Source: Cryptomeria japonica (lineage: Eukaryota > Streptophyta > Pinopsida > Cupressales > Cupressaceae). From it: a stretch of DNA of 64,000 nt. Under the pieces are notes generated by a model. That model searched no databases. It saw only the letters and a program-made list of their open reading frames with translations, and was not told the origin of the DNA. How positions within the stretch are numbered: the stretch's first letter is position 1; the number at the start of each line of letters is the position of its first letter. The DNA lies in the NCBI RefSeq assembly GCF_030272615.1, contig NC_081409.1, positions 654,626,468 to 654,690,467 of the forward strand, read 5' to 3'. A program made the position numbers and the translations under genes. Below, in pieces: positions 1-11,186 of this stretch.

Positions 1-96
1 AGTTGACTTTCTAGGCCCAAGACAAATCCCAAAGAAAACCGGAGATAAAATTTCAAATTTCAAATTTGTACAACAAAAATCAGATATCCGATTTTA
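1..96. repeat. Putative left terminal region of DNA transposon T
   Basis: The segment opens with GTTGACTTTCTAGGCC and reaches the palindrome AATCAGATATCCGATTT at about 79-95. Read on the opposite strand, 31780 downward gives GTTGACTTTTTGCTTGGCC and then AATCAGATATCCGATTT, so the two ends share two blocks in inverted orientation. The spacing between blocks differs (about 77 versus 58 bases) and the rest does not align well. The true end could lie before the window. Inference: terminal or subterminal inverted repeat of the element holding the transposase-like gene. Confidence 0.35.
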
Positions 97-168
97 ATAA
101 GTAAATTCAATAACTAAATTTGCACATAATTAATCTATTGTTTATTAATATATTAATTTATAAATATA

Positions 169-525
169 TTAGTATATGATATTAGGGAGAGGGAGAGGGG
201 GGAGTGGGGGAGAGAGAGATATTAGAAGAGAGAGAGAGAGAGATAGAGAGACAGAGAGAGACAGAGAGATAGAGAGACAGAGGCAGAGATAGAGACAGAG
301 ATTAGGGGAGATAGAGAGAGACAAAGATAGGGAGGGGAAAGGCAGAGAAAGATGGAGAGAGATAGAGAGATTAGGGGGGGAGGGGGAGAGGGAGATTAGG
401 GGAGAGGGAGAGAGATACAAAGAGAGAGGGGGGAGGGAGAGAAAGATTAGGGGAGAGGGGGGAAGGGGGAGAGAGAGAGGGAGGAGGAGGGAGAGAAAGA
501 TAGAGAGAGGGAGGGGAAAGGGGTC
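169..525. repeat. GA-rich microsatellite tract
   Basis: Purine-only plus strand made of GA, GAGAGG and GGGGAGA runs with ATTAGGGGAGAG interspersed. It mirrors the CT-rich tract at 1776-2936, whose ATCTCTCTCCCCTAAT units are the reverse complement. Apparent reading frames here are low-complexity Ser/Leu/Pro or Arg/Glu shadows, not genes. Confidence 0.95.
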
Positions 526-540
526 ATATCATGTCCTATG

Positions 541-1775
541 ACCGCTTAGGTGCCAATTTTTTATAAGCAGTATTGACACTATTTTCTATATTGTAATAAT
601 GGTTCATCTTGCCATCTTATGGCACACTATGACCCATTAGGACACTATATTGTATTGTTAGGGGTCATATGGTATCCTAAGGGGTCATGGGATACCATAT
701 GACCCCTAAAGACAACATATGACCCCTTATGACACCATATTGGGTTGTTATGGGTCCTATAGTGTCCTAAGGCATCATATTGTGTTATATGACCTATTAG
801 GATACTATATGACCCCTTATGACACCAAATTGTGTCATTATGGGTTATGATGTGTCCTAAGGGGTCATATTGTGTAATATGACCCTTAAGAGACCATATG
901 ACCCCTTAGGATACAATATGACCCTTTACGATACTATATGGTGTTGTTATGGGTCATATGACCCTTTATGACCCCTTATCCTTATGACACCATATAATGC
1001 TGTTAGCGGTCATATGGTGTCTTAAGGGGTCATGGGATACCATATGACCCCTAAGGACAACATATGACCCCTTATGCATGACCCCTTAGGACACCATAGG
1101 ACCCATAATGACCCAATATGATGTCATAAGGGGTCATATGTTGTGCTTAGGGGTCATATGGTATCCCATGACCCCTTAGGACACCATATGACCCCTTACA
1201 ATGCCAAATTATGTTATTATGGGTCATATTATGTCCTTAAGGGGTCATATTGTGTCATATGACCCCTTAAGACACCATATGACCCCTTATGGTATCATAA
1301 GGGGTAATATGGTGTCCTAAGGGGTCATTGGGATACCATATGACCCCTTATGATACCATATTAGGCTGTTATGGGTCCCTATGGTGTCCTAAGGGGTCAT
1401 ATTATGTCCTATGAGCCCTTAGGACACCATATGACCCCTTACGACACCAAATTATATCGTTATGAGTTATATTGTGTGCTAAGGGGTCATATTGTGTCAT
1501 ATGACCCCTTAAGACACCATATGACCCCTCATGATACAATATAACCCTTGAAGGCACTATAGAGTGTTTGTTGTGGGTCATATTATGTCCTACAAAGTCA
1601 TATTGGGTTCTATGAACCCTTAAGACAACATATAACCCCTTACAACACCAAATTATGTTGGTATGGGTCATATTGGTGTCATATGACCCCGTTAAGACAC
1701 CATATGACCCCTTAGGACACAATATGACCCCTTATGACATCATATTGTGGGTGTTATGGGGTCCTAGGGGGTCGA
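541..1775. repeat. Degenerate minisatellite with units in both orientations
   Basis: About 1.2 kb built from a roughly 20-base unit, ATATGACCCCTTAGGACACC, and its reverse complement GGTGTCCTAAGGGGTCATAT. Units in opposite orientation are interspersed, so many local hairpins are possible; for example GGTCATATGGTATCC near 662 is followed by GGATACCATATGACC near 690. It lies between the GA and CT tracts. Frames across it are shadows. Confidence 0.9.
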
Positions 1776-1813
1776 TATGACCCCTCTGCCCCTAATCTCT
1801 CTCACCCTCTCCC

Positions 1814-1852
<39 letters not shown>

Positions 1853-1871
1853 ATATCTCTCTCCATCTCCC

Positions 1872-1918
<47 letters not shown>

Positions 1919-2128
1919 CATATCTCTCTTCCTCTCCCATAATCTCTCTCTCCCTCTCTCCCCCTCCCCCCTCCCCTCTCTCCCCAATCTCTCTCTCCCA
2001 CTCTCCCCCTAGTCTCTCTCTCTCCCTCTCACCCTAATCTCTCTCTCTTCCCCTCTCCCCTAATATTTCTCTCTCTCTCTCTCTCCCCCTTTCCCCTAAT
2101 TTCTCTCTCCCCCTCTCCCCTAATATCT

Positions 2129-2190
<62 letters not shown>

Positions 2191-2312
2191 CTCTCCCTCT
2201 CCCCTAATCTCTTTCTCTCCCTCTCCCCTAATCTCTCTCTTTGTCCCCTAATCTCTCTCTCCCTTACCCCCTCCCCCTCTCTCCCCCTAATCTCTCTCTC
2301 CTCCCCCTCCAC

Positions 2313-2347
<35 letters not shown>

Positions 2348-2542
2348 CTCTCCTCTCTCTCTCTCTCTCTCACTCTCTCTCTCTCTCTCTCTCCCCCCCT
2401 CTCTCTTCATATCTCCCTCTCCCATAATCTCTCTCTCCCTCTCTCCCCCTCCCCCTCTCTCCCCTAATCTCTCTCTCCCCCCTCTCCCCTAGTCTCTCTC
2501 TCTCCCTCTCCCCTAATCTCTCTCTCTTCCCCTCTCCCCTAA

Positions 2543-2577
<35 letters not shown>

Positions 2578-2613
2578 CCCCCTTTCCCCTAATTTCTCTC
2601 TCTCCCTCTCCCC

Positions 2614-2678
<65 letters not shown>

Positions 2679-2872
2679 TCCCCTAATCTCTCTCTCTCTC
2701 CCCTAATCTCTCTCTCCCTCTCCCTAATCTCTCTCTATCCCCTAATCTCTCTCTCCCCTACCCCCTCCCCCTCTCTCCCCTAATCTCTTCTCTCTCCTCC
2801 TTCTCTCTCTCTCTCTCCCTCTCCCCTAATCTCTCTCTCTCTCCCCTAATCTCTCTCTCTCCCTCCCTCCAC

Positions 2873-2936
<64 letters not shown>
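1776..2936. repeat. CT-rich microsatellite tract
   Basis: Pyrimidine-only plus strand with long pure (CT)n runs near 2130-2186, 2613-2673 and 2876-2935, alternating with CCCTAATCTCTCTC units. It is the strand-mirror of the GA tract at 169-525. Coding-looking frames here are dinucleotide artefacts. Confidence 0.95.
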
Positions 2937-2937
<1 letters not shown>

Positions 2938-2949
2938 AAATATGAGTAC

Positions 2950-3122
2950 TCAAATTGGATATCCAATATAATCGGATATCTGATTTTTGCCACTGCCATT
3001 AAAGTGGCAACATTAAAAAATAAGGTGGCAACGGGAATTATTTTTGGGACACCAAATTTATGCATTAAAATCAGATATCCAATATAATCAGATATCTGAT
3101 TATATCGGATATCAGATTTTTG
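2950..3122. repeat. Left subterminal cluster of GATATC palindromes
   Basis: Variants of AATCGGATATCTGATT occur at about 2954-2967, 2970-2986 and three times between 3065 and 3118. Related sites lie at 79-95 and, on the right side, at about 31288-31325, 31397-31410 and 31706-31723. Clustered palindromes inside both ends of a DNA element are the usual layout of transposase-binding subterminal repeats; that role is inferred. Confidence 0.5.
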
Positions 3123-3302
3123 TAAATTAGAAAGAGCCTTGTGGGCCATTTTGTGGATTCCAATGGCCCACATTCTTCACATCCTAGTTTATTTCGACAA
3201 TGATGAGTTTTCAGACAGGTTGAGACAAATTTGTGCTTTTGAGAGATTCTTAAAGTCAAATCTTACATTGTCAGTCATTTAGGAGCATCTTTGTGGAGGT
3301 AA

Positions 3303-4620
3303 ATGGGTAGTAGTCATCGGAAGTCTAAACACAAAAGAAATCTTTCAAATGACCAAATTGAAGTATATAGAGAAAGAGATAGAGAAGGTCATAGGAGGAG
3401 AAGATAGGGTATGTTAAATATTTCTTATTTTACTTCAAGTGAAGAGGAAATTGAATTGGAAAATGTTGAACATGTTGAAAATGTTGAAAGTGATAATGAA
3501 AATGCTCAACATGATGTGAGAATGTAAAGTAAAAATTTGGGAGTTGACAATGAAGGTGTCTATAATTTTGGTGTAAATATGAAATTTTTTGACATTGGAG
3601 GTGAAAATGTAGAAAACTTTGACATTGAAGGTGGAATTTCTTAACCAAGTGAACAATATGTAACACCTAATTACTTTAGAAATGAAGAACCTCTCGTGGA
3701 TGAAAGACAAATTCCAAATCCAAGACCTTCAAGAACCCTAAAATGGCTACTTGAAATTCATGAGAACATTATTGTGAATCTTGAAGTCAAGAGGTCAACA
3801 AGAATAGTTCGATTGTGGACTATACAAACTTTTCAACCAAAATTTTAGCAATAAGACATTGACCAAGCAATGCCAGCTTTTTGTTCATTTGCTAAAGATG
3901 ATAAAGATGAGACCATTACTAAACAAATTGAAGATTCGTATGAACAAGAAGATGGAGAGCGATTTTATTATTGCCAAAAATGTATTTAATTCTCCTAATT
4001 ATATTGGAAATAATACCAAGGAAAGAGATAAGAGAGCCACTGGAAGAGTGATTACAACCTCCTTAGTAAGCCATCAATTGAGGAAGGCTCATCAAATTAG
4101 ACAAACTTGTGTTGATTTTAACATAAATCATAAAATTTTTGATAAAGCACTTGCACAAAGACAAATACTTGACAATCCACTTAAACATGATACATGGGCT
4201 TTTGCTGGGAGGCTTTCACGTGTTGATAGAAAGATGACTAACAATGTGAAGAAGGAGATCCAACAATTTTGGCACTCTAATTCTAGAGTATCACCCAATG
4301 TAAATGATGTTTTGAAATTAATAATCAGCAACCGAGACCACACACCGCATCCCAACATTTTCTGGAATCAAGCCAAACAATGTTGTACAAAACATTTTGT
4401 GAAGGACATCCAACTTTGCAAATATCACAAAGGGCCTTTTAATATTTTAAGCTATTTTATTGTGTACCTCTTAAGATTCATAATACTTGTTGTTGCAACT
4501 ATCATGTGGATTTTTCAATGTACCATGAACTTTTATGCCATATTCATTCTACGATGCATACTAATGAGATGTTGCAAGAGTGTGTTGTAATATTATTTAT
4601 GAGATCATTAAGAGACTTGC
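3303..4620 (+). pseudogene. 5' part of DDE-type transposase-like gene of element T
   Basis: The proposed ATG at 3303 opens a basic N-terminus (MGSSHRKSKHKRNLSNDQ) followed by an acidic stretch. The stretch 3859-4500 then encodes a region with RKMTNNVKKEIQQFWHSN and SRVSPNVNDVLKL. After a frameshift near 4450 the frame gives FKLFYCVPLKIHNTC and CCNYHVDFSMYHELLCHIH, a Cys/His cluster. The order basic N-terminus, helical block, Cys/His block and then a DFAEN block downstream matches a family I know from animal and plant 'uncharacterized' proteins that look like DDE transposases. In-frame stops occur at about 3405, 3525 and 3643, so the copy is dead. The gene stops at 4620 because copia C is inserted there; its continuation starts at 11187, with the target duplication CTTGC on both sides. 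Family assignment is from memory of motif order, not from a search. Confidence 0.6.
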
Positions 4621-5261
4621 TGTGAGATTCTGCGAGAAGCGAGAATCGAGCCAAGATATGATGTCAGTCGTAGATCACATGCAACTCCTCACACAACGGA
4701 TGATCGAAGATCAAAATAGCTGAATGAAGATAATTTCAATATGAGAGAGAAATAGAGACAAAGCAGAGAATTTGGAGAAGAATCTCACCGAGCTATCACT
4801 CCACTTACTTGACTAGTGAAGGTGAGAGTATATGGCTTATTATATAGAAAAATAAAAGCATATACATCCAAGGGGTGCATTAACTCCTATTCCCCATAAA
4901 AAGTGGGAGGTTTTACCTTCTTGGTAAATGCCAAAACATGTGGCATAACCTCCTTACATGAAGACAAAAAAGGAGTTGAGAAAGTTGGCACATAAGGCCA
5001 AAAGAGGGTGTGAAACCCAACTACCCCATAACCCACTTAGGAAATGACAAAATAGTGGTTATGAGAGGTGGCACAACAAGCCAAAAGAGGGTGTGTAACT
5101 CAACTACCCATGTGAGGTGGAGAGTTACACATGTAGCTAAAGTATTTCACCACGTGTCCTCATATAAACCACTCCTATTAACCTAAGCAAGCTTAAATAA
5201 TATATGTGTAGGAAAAATAAATACCTCCTAACATAAGGAAAATAAAAAACCTACACTAACA
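4621..5261 (-). repeat. 3' LTR of copia C
   Basis: On the plus strand it starts TGTGAGATTCTGCG and ends CACTAACA. It pairs with 10546-11186 at the same length (641 bases), with scattered substitutions. The left boundary is fixed by the target duplication CTTGC. Confidence 0.95.
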
Positions 5262-5299
5262 CCCCCCCTTAAGCATAGCTTAGGTGGGTGAAAATATGG

Positions 5300-8200
5300 G
5301 TCCCGGCAAATGCAACCATGTTAGGTACCCATGTACATAGATAGCCCCCCCAAAAGAAGAAGCCCCCAATAAGAGGAATAGCCCCCCCTAAATAAGGAGA
5401 GAAAGAAAGGAGGACTAAGAAGTCCCTCTTGAAGTAGACACCTATCATATCCCAAGCAGTGATCGCAAATGAAGGAACTTGCTTTCGGTGAAGGGTTTGG
5501 TGAAGATGTCCATAGTTTGCTCCATTGTAGAACAATACCTGAATGAGCTCCCGAATATAGTGCATATGTATCTCAATGTGTTTCATCCTCTGGTGATGAA
5601 TTGGATTTCTTGAGATCTGTATAGCACTTTGATTATCACAAAAGATGATAGTAGGCTTCCTAACTAGAATACCAATCTCAATGAGAATATTCTGAAGCCA
5701 AATAGTCTCAGTGGTGGCATTAACTGCCCCTCGATACTCAACCTCTGTTGATGAAAGAGCAATTGTAGACTTCTTTTTACTCGACCAAAAAACTGGACCA
5801 TAACCAAGTGAGAAGCAATACCTTGAAGTGGATTTGCGATTCTGAGAATCACCCACCCAATCTGAATCCATATATCCCACCAAGTCAATATCCATGCCTG
5901 TTGCATACTAAATTCAATAATTGTGAGTACCCTGAATGTAGTGGAGAATCCGCTTAGCTACTTTCCAATGCAACTCATGTGGCTCCTACATGAATCTAGA
6001 GACCATGCCCACCACATATGAAATGTCAGGTCTCGTATGAGTCAAGTAGATGAGGCTCCCAACAATTTGTCGATATAAAGTGCTATCAACCAAGGGTGAA
6101 GAGAACTTAGCCTCAAGTTTGACCTAGATAAAAATGGAGTAGGTGTAGGCTTACAATCAGCCATGCGAAATATAGAGAGCATATCGAGTGCATACTTGGG
6201 TTGTCCAAGGAAGATGCCTGAAGAAGATTGAGTAATCTCAATTCCCAAGAAGTAATGTAGAAGACCCAAATCTGACATCAGAAATCTATCATGTAGAGCA
6301 GTTTTCACTACCTTGATGGTGGATGAGTGACTCCCTATGATCAATAAGTCATCAACATAGAGAACTAGAAATGTGAGAGTATCATCCTGGTGTAGAATGT
6401 AGATGTTTGGATCAGAATGGCATCGAGTAAAACCAACTGTCAGAAGGAAGGAGTCCATCTTGGCATACCAAGCTCAAGGAGCTTGTTTGAAGCCATAGAG
6501 AGACTTTCGAAGTCGACACACAAGTGAAGGATCTTGAACAAACCCTTGTGGCTACTCCATGTAGATTTCCTCCTGAAGGTCACCATGAAGAAATTCACTC
6601 TTGACATCCATCTGATGAACTTCCCAACGATGGGTTGTAGCAATAGCAAGGACAAGCCGGATGGAATTCATCTTAGCAACTGGAGAAAAATTCTTAGAGT
6701 AATCAACCCCTAGAACTTGGGAAAAGCCTTTTGCTACCAAGCGAGCCTTATACTTATCAACTGACCCATCTACTACAAATTTTGTTTGATAGATCCACTT
6801 GCATCAAACAAGTTTCCTTCCCTTAGGAAGAGGAACTAAATCCGATGTGTGATTCCTTTCCAAGGAATTAAACTCTTCTTGCATTGCACCATCCCATTCG
6901 GGAACACCTGTAGCTTCTCGAAAAGACTGTGGATTAGAAGCTGAAGCATTGAAGAGATGTGGAGCTTGCTGAAATTGTGACCTAGTTCTTCTAGAATCTG
7001 ATGGATCACCAAGCCAATCTCCTGCTGACTCAAAAGTTTGTCAAGCCCAAAGAGGCACTAAAGCTGGAGAGTCTGGGGGAGAATCATCAACCTCTAAAGG
7101 ATGACTATGAGAAGAATGTGAATCCTCACCATCACTGTCACCATCTGAAGTGGAGGAAGAAGATTCCTCATTAGGATTAGGAGGATTAAGATCCTTAGAA
7201 GAGCTGTCATCATCATGCAATGTCTCCAATGTGATAGTGGATGGAGAAGTGGTATGAGAAGAAATAGAAGAACTCTCCTCAAAATGAACACTTCTCTCAA
7301 TGAACAACTCATGTGCAGAGGGATGGAGAAGTCTATACCCTTTGAGATCATTTGGATACCCAACAAATATGCATGGCTTGCTCTGTGGATCCATAGCCTT
7401 GCATTTCTCTACTAGAATGTGGGCACATGCAAGAGAACCAAACACTCTAAAATGCTTAGTTGTAGGTTTCCGACCGGTCCAAGCTTGAAAAGGAGTTACC
7501 CCCTTCACAGCTTTATGAGGAACTCAGTTCTGGATGTAACATGCACAATTGATGGCCTCTGCCCAATACTGAGGTGCCAAAGACTTGGAGTGAATCAAAC
7601 AATTTTCCATCTCCTTCAAGGACCTATTCTTCCATTTTGCGACACCATTTTGTTGAGGACTGTATGGAACTATGTGCTACATGTTGATACCTTTTGAAGC
7701 ACAAAATTGTTCAAACTGATTATTAACATATTCACCCCCATTATCTGTATGCAGAATCTTGATGAACTTCCTAGATTGTTTCTCTGCAAAAGCTTTGAAA
7801 TCTATAAAATTCTCAAATACCTCAAACTTTTGTTTGAGAAATTAAACCCATGTAAATCTGGAAAAGTCATCAATAAATGTTAAGACATATCTAGCCCTAC
7901 TGAAAGATGGTTGTGGAAATGGTCCTGCCAAGTAACTATGTACCAACTCCAATAGCTGTGGAGCTCTCCATGCTTTGCCTTTATCATACTTCTCCTAAGG
8001 ATTCTTACCAAGAATACATCCCTGGCAAACTCCATCAGAAAATCGAATAGAAGGCAACCCTGAAACCATGTCCTATTTACTGAGTTGTTGCAAGTAACGA
8101 TAGTTCAAGTGGCCAAATCATCGATGCTACAAACAACTAATCTCATCTGCATGAGTGAGTAAAACTGTTGAAGGAGAGTCAGGAACAAAGTGAGAAAACT

Positions 8201-9518
8201 AATATAATCTGGATTGATGATCTACTTTTCCCATAGCAATAGTAGACCCATTATGCATTTCATTGATTACCACTGTATCTGGTGTGAACTCAACTTGCTT
8301 GCTAGAACCAGTGTGAGTGATCTGATAAATAGATAGGAGATTAGTTGATAAAGATGGAACATAAAGGACATCCTTAAATGTTCCTTTTTCCACATAAATA
8401 GACCCTCTCCCATGCACTTCAACGGGAGTGTCATCACCCATTAGTATGGAAGGCATAGAACATGGCTCTAAAGAGGTGAAATCATCTTTTGAAGAAGCCA
8501 TGTGGTGCGAAGCACCCGAGTCAATTATCCAAGAATTGGGTTGTGAAGCAATAGCAACTAGGGCCTTACCCTTTCCTTTCCCTTTACTCTTATCTATATC
8601 CTTAGAAGATCCTTCTGATGAACTCCGTTTGACTGAATCAAGCACCTTGATATTATTCTTTTCAAGAAGATTTGAAAGGTGATCAATTTGTTTCTTTAAA
8701 CACTTATGTTCATCATAACCAGGCCTCTTACAATAAGAACACTTAACCTTCTCCTTCTTAGGTTGTTCACCTCTTGATGAAGAGGTCTGATTATCTTCTT
8801 TTGAAGTAGCAGATTTCTGATCTTTTTTCTTCTCTCCTTGGTTCTTTTGTTTCTTATCTTGCTTACTAGACCCTTTTTGTTCTTTTGTGCCTTGATTTAC
8901 AACTAAGGCATGTGACTTAGAGGGTTTTATTGTACCCATTTGAACCAATTTGTCTTTCTCCTTAGTGAGTTCTACAACAAATTCATCCAGAGAAGGCATT
9001 TTGAATGTGGTACCTAGGGTACATTTTGTAGCATAGAATGTAGAAACAAACACTGATTAGTTAGGACCAAGCTTAGAAAGAATACTCAAGATCAGTTGCT
9101 TATCATCTTTCTTAGTTCCACACCATTCCAACTGCAATCTTACAGACTTAAGTTTAGTGAAGAAGTCTTGTATAGTATCAAAATTGGTTGGATTCAAACC
9201 TATGAGTTCATTCTCTAACTAAAGACCTCTTAGCTCATCCTGCTTACCAAAGAGGTTTTCCAAAGTGGTCCACACTGCATTTGGTGTAGTGGCAGATTCA
9301 ATGTGAAAAAGAAGGTCTGGAGAGACTAACATACATAGAGTACCAAAAGCTTCATCACATTTATTAAACCGTTTAATCTTTTTTGCAGCATCTTGAGGTT
9401 CAATTTCAAGTCCCATAGTAACACGATGATATCCATGTCTTTTCAGATATATTATCATCTTAGATTTCCATTCAAAATAATTATATGGTGTTAAAAGTGA
9501 AACTATAGATGCATCCAT
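5300..9518 (-). pseudogene. gag-pol of copia C, decayed
   Basis: Starts at the ATG at 9518 (MDASIVSLLTPYNYFEWKSK), a typical copia gag N-terminus. Order along the minus strand: gag with UBN2-like helices; zinc knuckle at 8700-8741, CSYCKRPGYDEHKC, whose usual His is Tyr; aspartic protease WIIDSGASHHM (DSG at 8514-8522); integrase His/Cys domain near 8150-7985; integrase core with FIDDFSR and HTDNGGEY; RT with YVDD at 6348-6359; RNase H with DSDWVGDS near 5860. The third integrase acidic residue is lost, since the NGVAE motif reads NGVAKWKN near 7640. Several single stops and frameshifts (for example near 9218, 9060, 8198 and 7040) break the frame. The polyprotein would copy the element RNA into DNA and insert it; this copy cannot act alone. 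The 3' end is approximate. Confidence 0.9.
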
Positions 9519-10530
9519 TATAGTAGAAAAGAAGATTGCAAAGAATCAGGAAAAGTGCAAGAAAGAAGGCACAAGAGACACCCCCACTTTTCACTAGTCT
9601 CAGAAATCACCCCCCCAAATATTACAAGGTTGGCACTTTATAATTAGTGCATTTAGAAGGCTTTTTATCAGATTACAATTCTTTAAGAAACCAATAGAGA
9701 TTTTAAATATAAATAATTTGAGACAAGATCTGAAACAAATTAGCCTTATAACTGCTTAATTTATCTCAATACCTTTCCAACAACTATTAGTTTTTGGAAA
9801 ACAGAGTTGTGAAGAGAAAGATATGACCAGTTGAAGAGAAAAAGAAGCAGCTGATACAACCTTTAATATCTGATAGAAAAAGGAAAAAAAAATTCTATTA
9901 GACCTACAATAATGGAGAGTTCTCATTTCTATCTTTCCGTCAAGTATTTGTTTGCAAAAATCTGACACCTGAGGCAAAAGTTGTGCAACTTTTAAGAAAT
10001 GTTGCTGAATTTCCATGATAGAAAAACGGCTTGGACCCTATTCAAGCTCAATTTCTGCAAAATTTATTAATTTTCTAGAAATACCAAGTGAAACCTAAAA
10101 TTTTTTTGATGCTGGGAAGAAAACCCAGAAATCATTTTTTGTGAAAGTGAACAGAAGTTGGAATACTAAAGCCGAAATGAAAACAGCTCCAGTAAAACAA
10201 ATTTACTCTAATTTTTTATTGTGTCCTCCAAACTCTGATTTTGGTGAAGTAAAAGTCACTTTTGACTTTGTCAAGCCTTATGGACACTCTGGAAATTCTT
10301 ATTAAGCTTCCAATATTACCACAAAGCTGCAATCACCCAGATCTTACAAGAAAACATACATGTAAACCAGATTTAACTAGAAGCTATTTTCCTTTAAACT
10401 ATTCTGATTCTCCAGATCACACGAGAATGCAGGAGAAGAGCATACTTAGTTTTTAAGAAAAATATTAGCTATATAAAAGTCTCAAATCCCTCAAATAAAT
10501 CAAAAAAAAGAAATGATCTATACCAGACAA
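9519..10530 (-). other. 5' leader of copia C
   Basis: About 1 kb between the primer site and the gag ATG. It is AT-rich with no recognisable domain; short frames at 9756-10016 and 10262-10456 show no family features. Confidence 0.6.
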
Positions 10531-10545
10531 TAAGCTCTGATACCA
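10531..10545 (-). promoter_or_regulatory. Primer binding site of copia C (initiator Met tRNA)
   Basis: Reads TGGTATCAGAGCTTA on the minus strand directly after the 5' LTR. TGGTATCAGAGC is complementary to the 3' end of plant initiator methionine tRNA, the usual copia primer. Confidence 0.95.
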
Positions 10546-11186
10546 TGCGAGATTCTGCGAGAAGCGAGAATCGAGCCAAGATCTGATGTCGGTCATAGAT
10601 CACATGCAACTCCTCACACAATGGATGATCGAAGATCAAAATAGCTGAATGAAGATAATTTCAATATGAGAGAGAAATAGAGACAAAGAGGAGAATTTGG
10701 AGAAGACTCTCACCGAGCTATCACTCCACTTACTTGACTAGTGAAGGTGAGAGTATAGTGCTTATTATATAGAAAAATATAAGCATATACATCCAAGGGG
10801 TGCATTAACTCATAGTCCCCATAAAAAGTGGGAGGTTTTACCTTCTTGGTAAATACCAAAACATGTGGCATAACCTCCTTACATGAAGACAAAAAAGGAG
10901 TTGAGAAAGTTGGCACATAAGGCCAAAAGAGGGTGTGAAACCCAACTACCCCATAACCCACTTAGGAAATGACAAAATAGTGGTTATGAGAGGTGGCACA
11001 ACAAGCCAAAAGAGGGTGTGTAACTCAACTACCCATGTGAGGTGGAAAGTTACACATGTAGCTGAAGTATTTTGCCACGTGTCCTCATATAAACCACTCC
11101 TATTAACCTAAGAAAGCTTAAATAATATATGTGTAGGAAAAATAAATAACCCCTAACATAAGGAAAATAGAAAACCTACACTAACA
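10546..11186 (-). repeat. 5' LTR of copia C
   Basis: Starts TGCGAGATTCTGCG and ends CACTAACA on the plus strand, with the primer site on its left and target duplication CTTGC on its right (11187-11191). As the 5' LTR it would carry the element promoter. Confidence 0.95.

Larger units (their letters stand above)
4621..11186 (-). mobile_element. Ty1/copia LTR retrotransposon C, complete structure
   Basis: A full-length minus-strand element of 6566 bases flanked by the 5-base target duplication CTTGC (4616-4620 and 11187-11191). It has two 641-base LTRs beginning TG and ending CA, an initiator-Met primer site next to the 5' LTR, a gag-pol frame in copia order (gag, protease, integrase, RT, RNase H) and a polypurine tract beside the 3' LTR (5262-5275, read as TTAAGGGGGGG on the minus strand). 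The LTRs differ at scattered positions only, so it is moderately young. It lies inside the transposase-like gene of element T and is therefore younger than T. Confidence 0.95.

Noticed and set aside
1402-1722. A 106-codon minus-strand frame in the minisatellite
   Set aside because: It follows the roughly 20-base repeat unit; a repeat with few stops gives such frames by chance.
541-1775. CRISPR-like array
   Set aside because: Units are degenerate, in both orientations and without unique spacers; the context is a plant nuclear genome.
169-3173. Long frames in the GA/CT tracts encoding Ser/Leu or Arg/Glu repeats
   Set aside because: They are translations of dinucleotide repeats with no start context, domain or conserved end.
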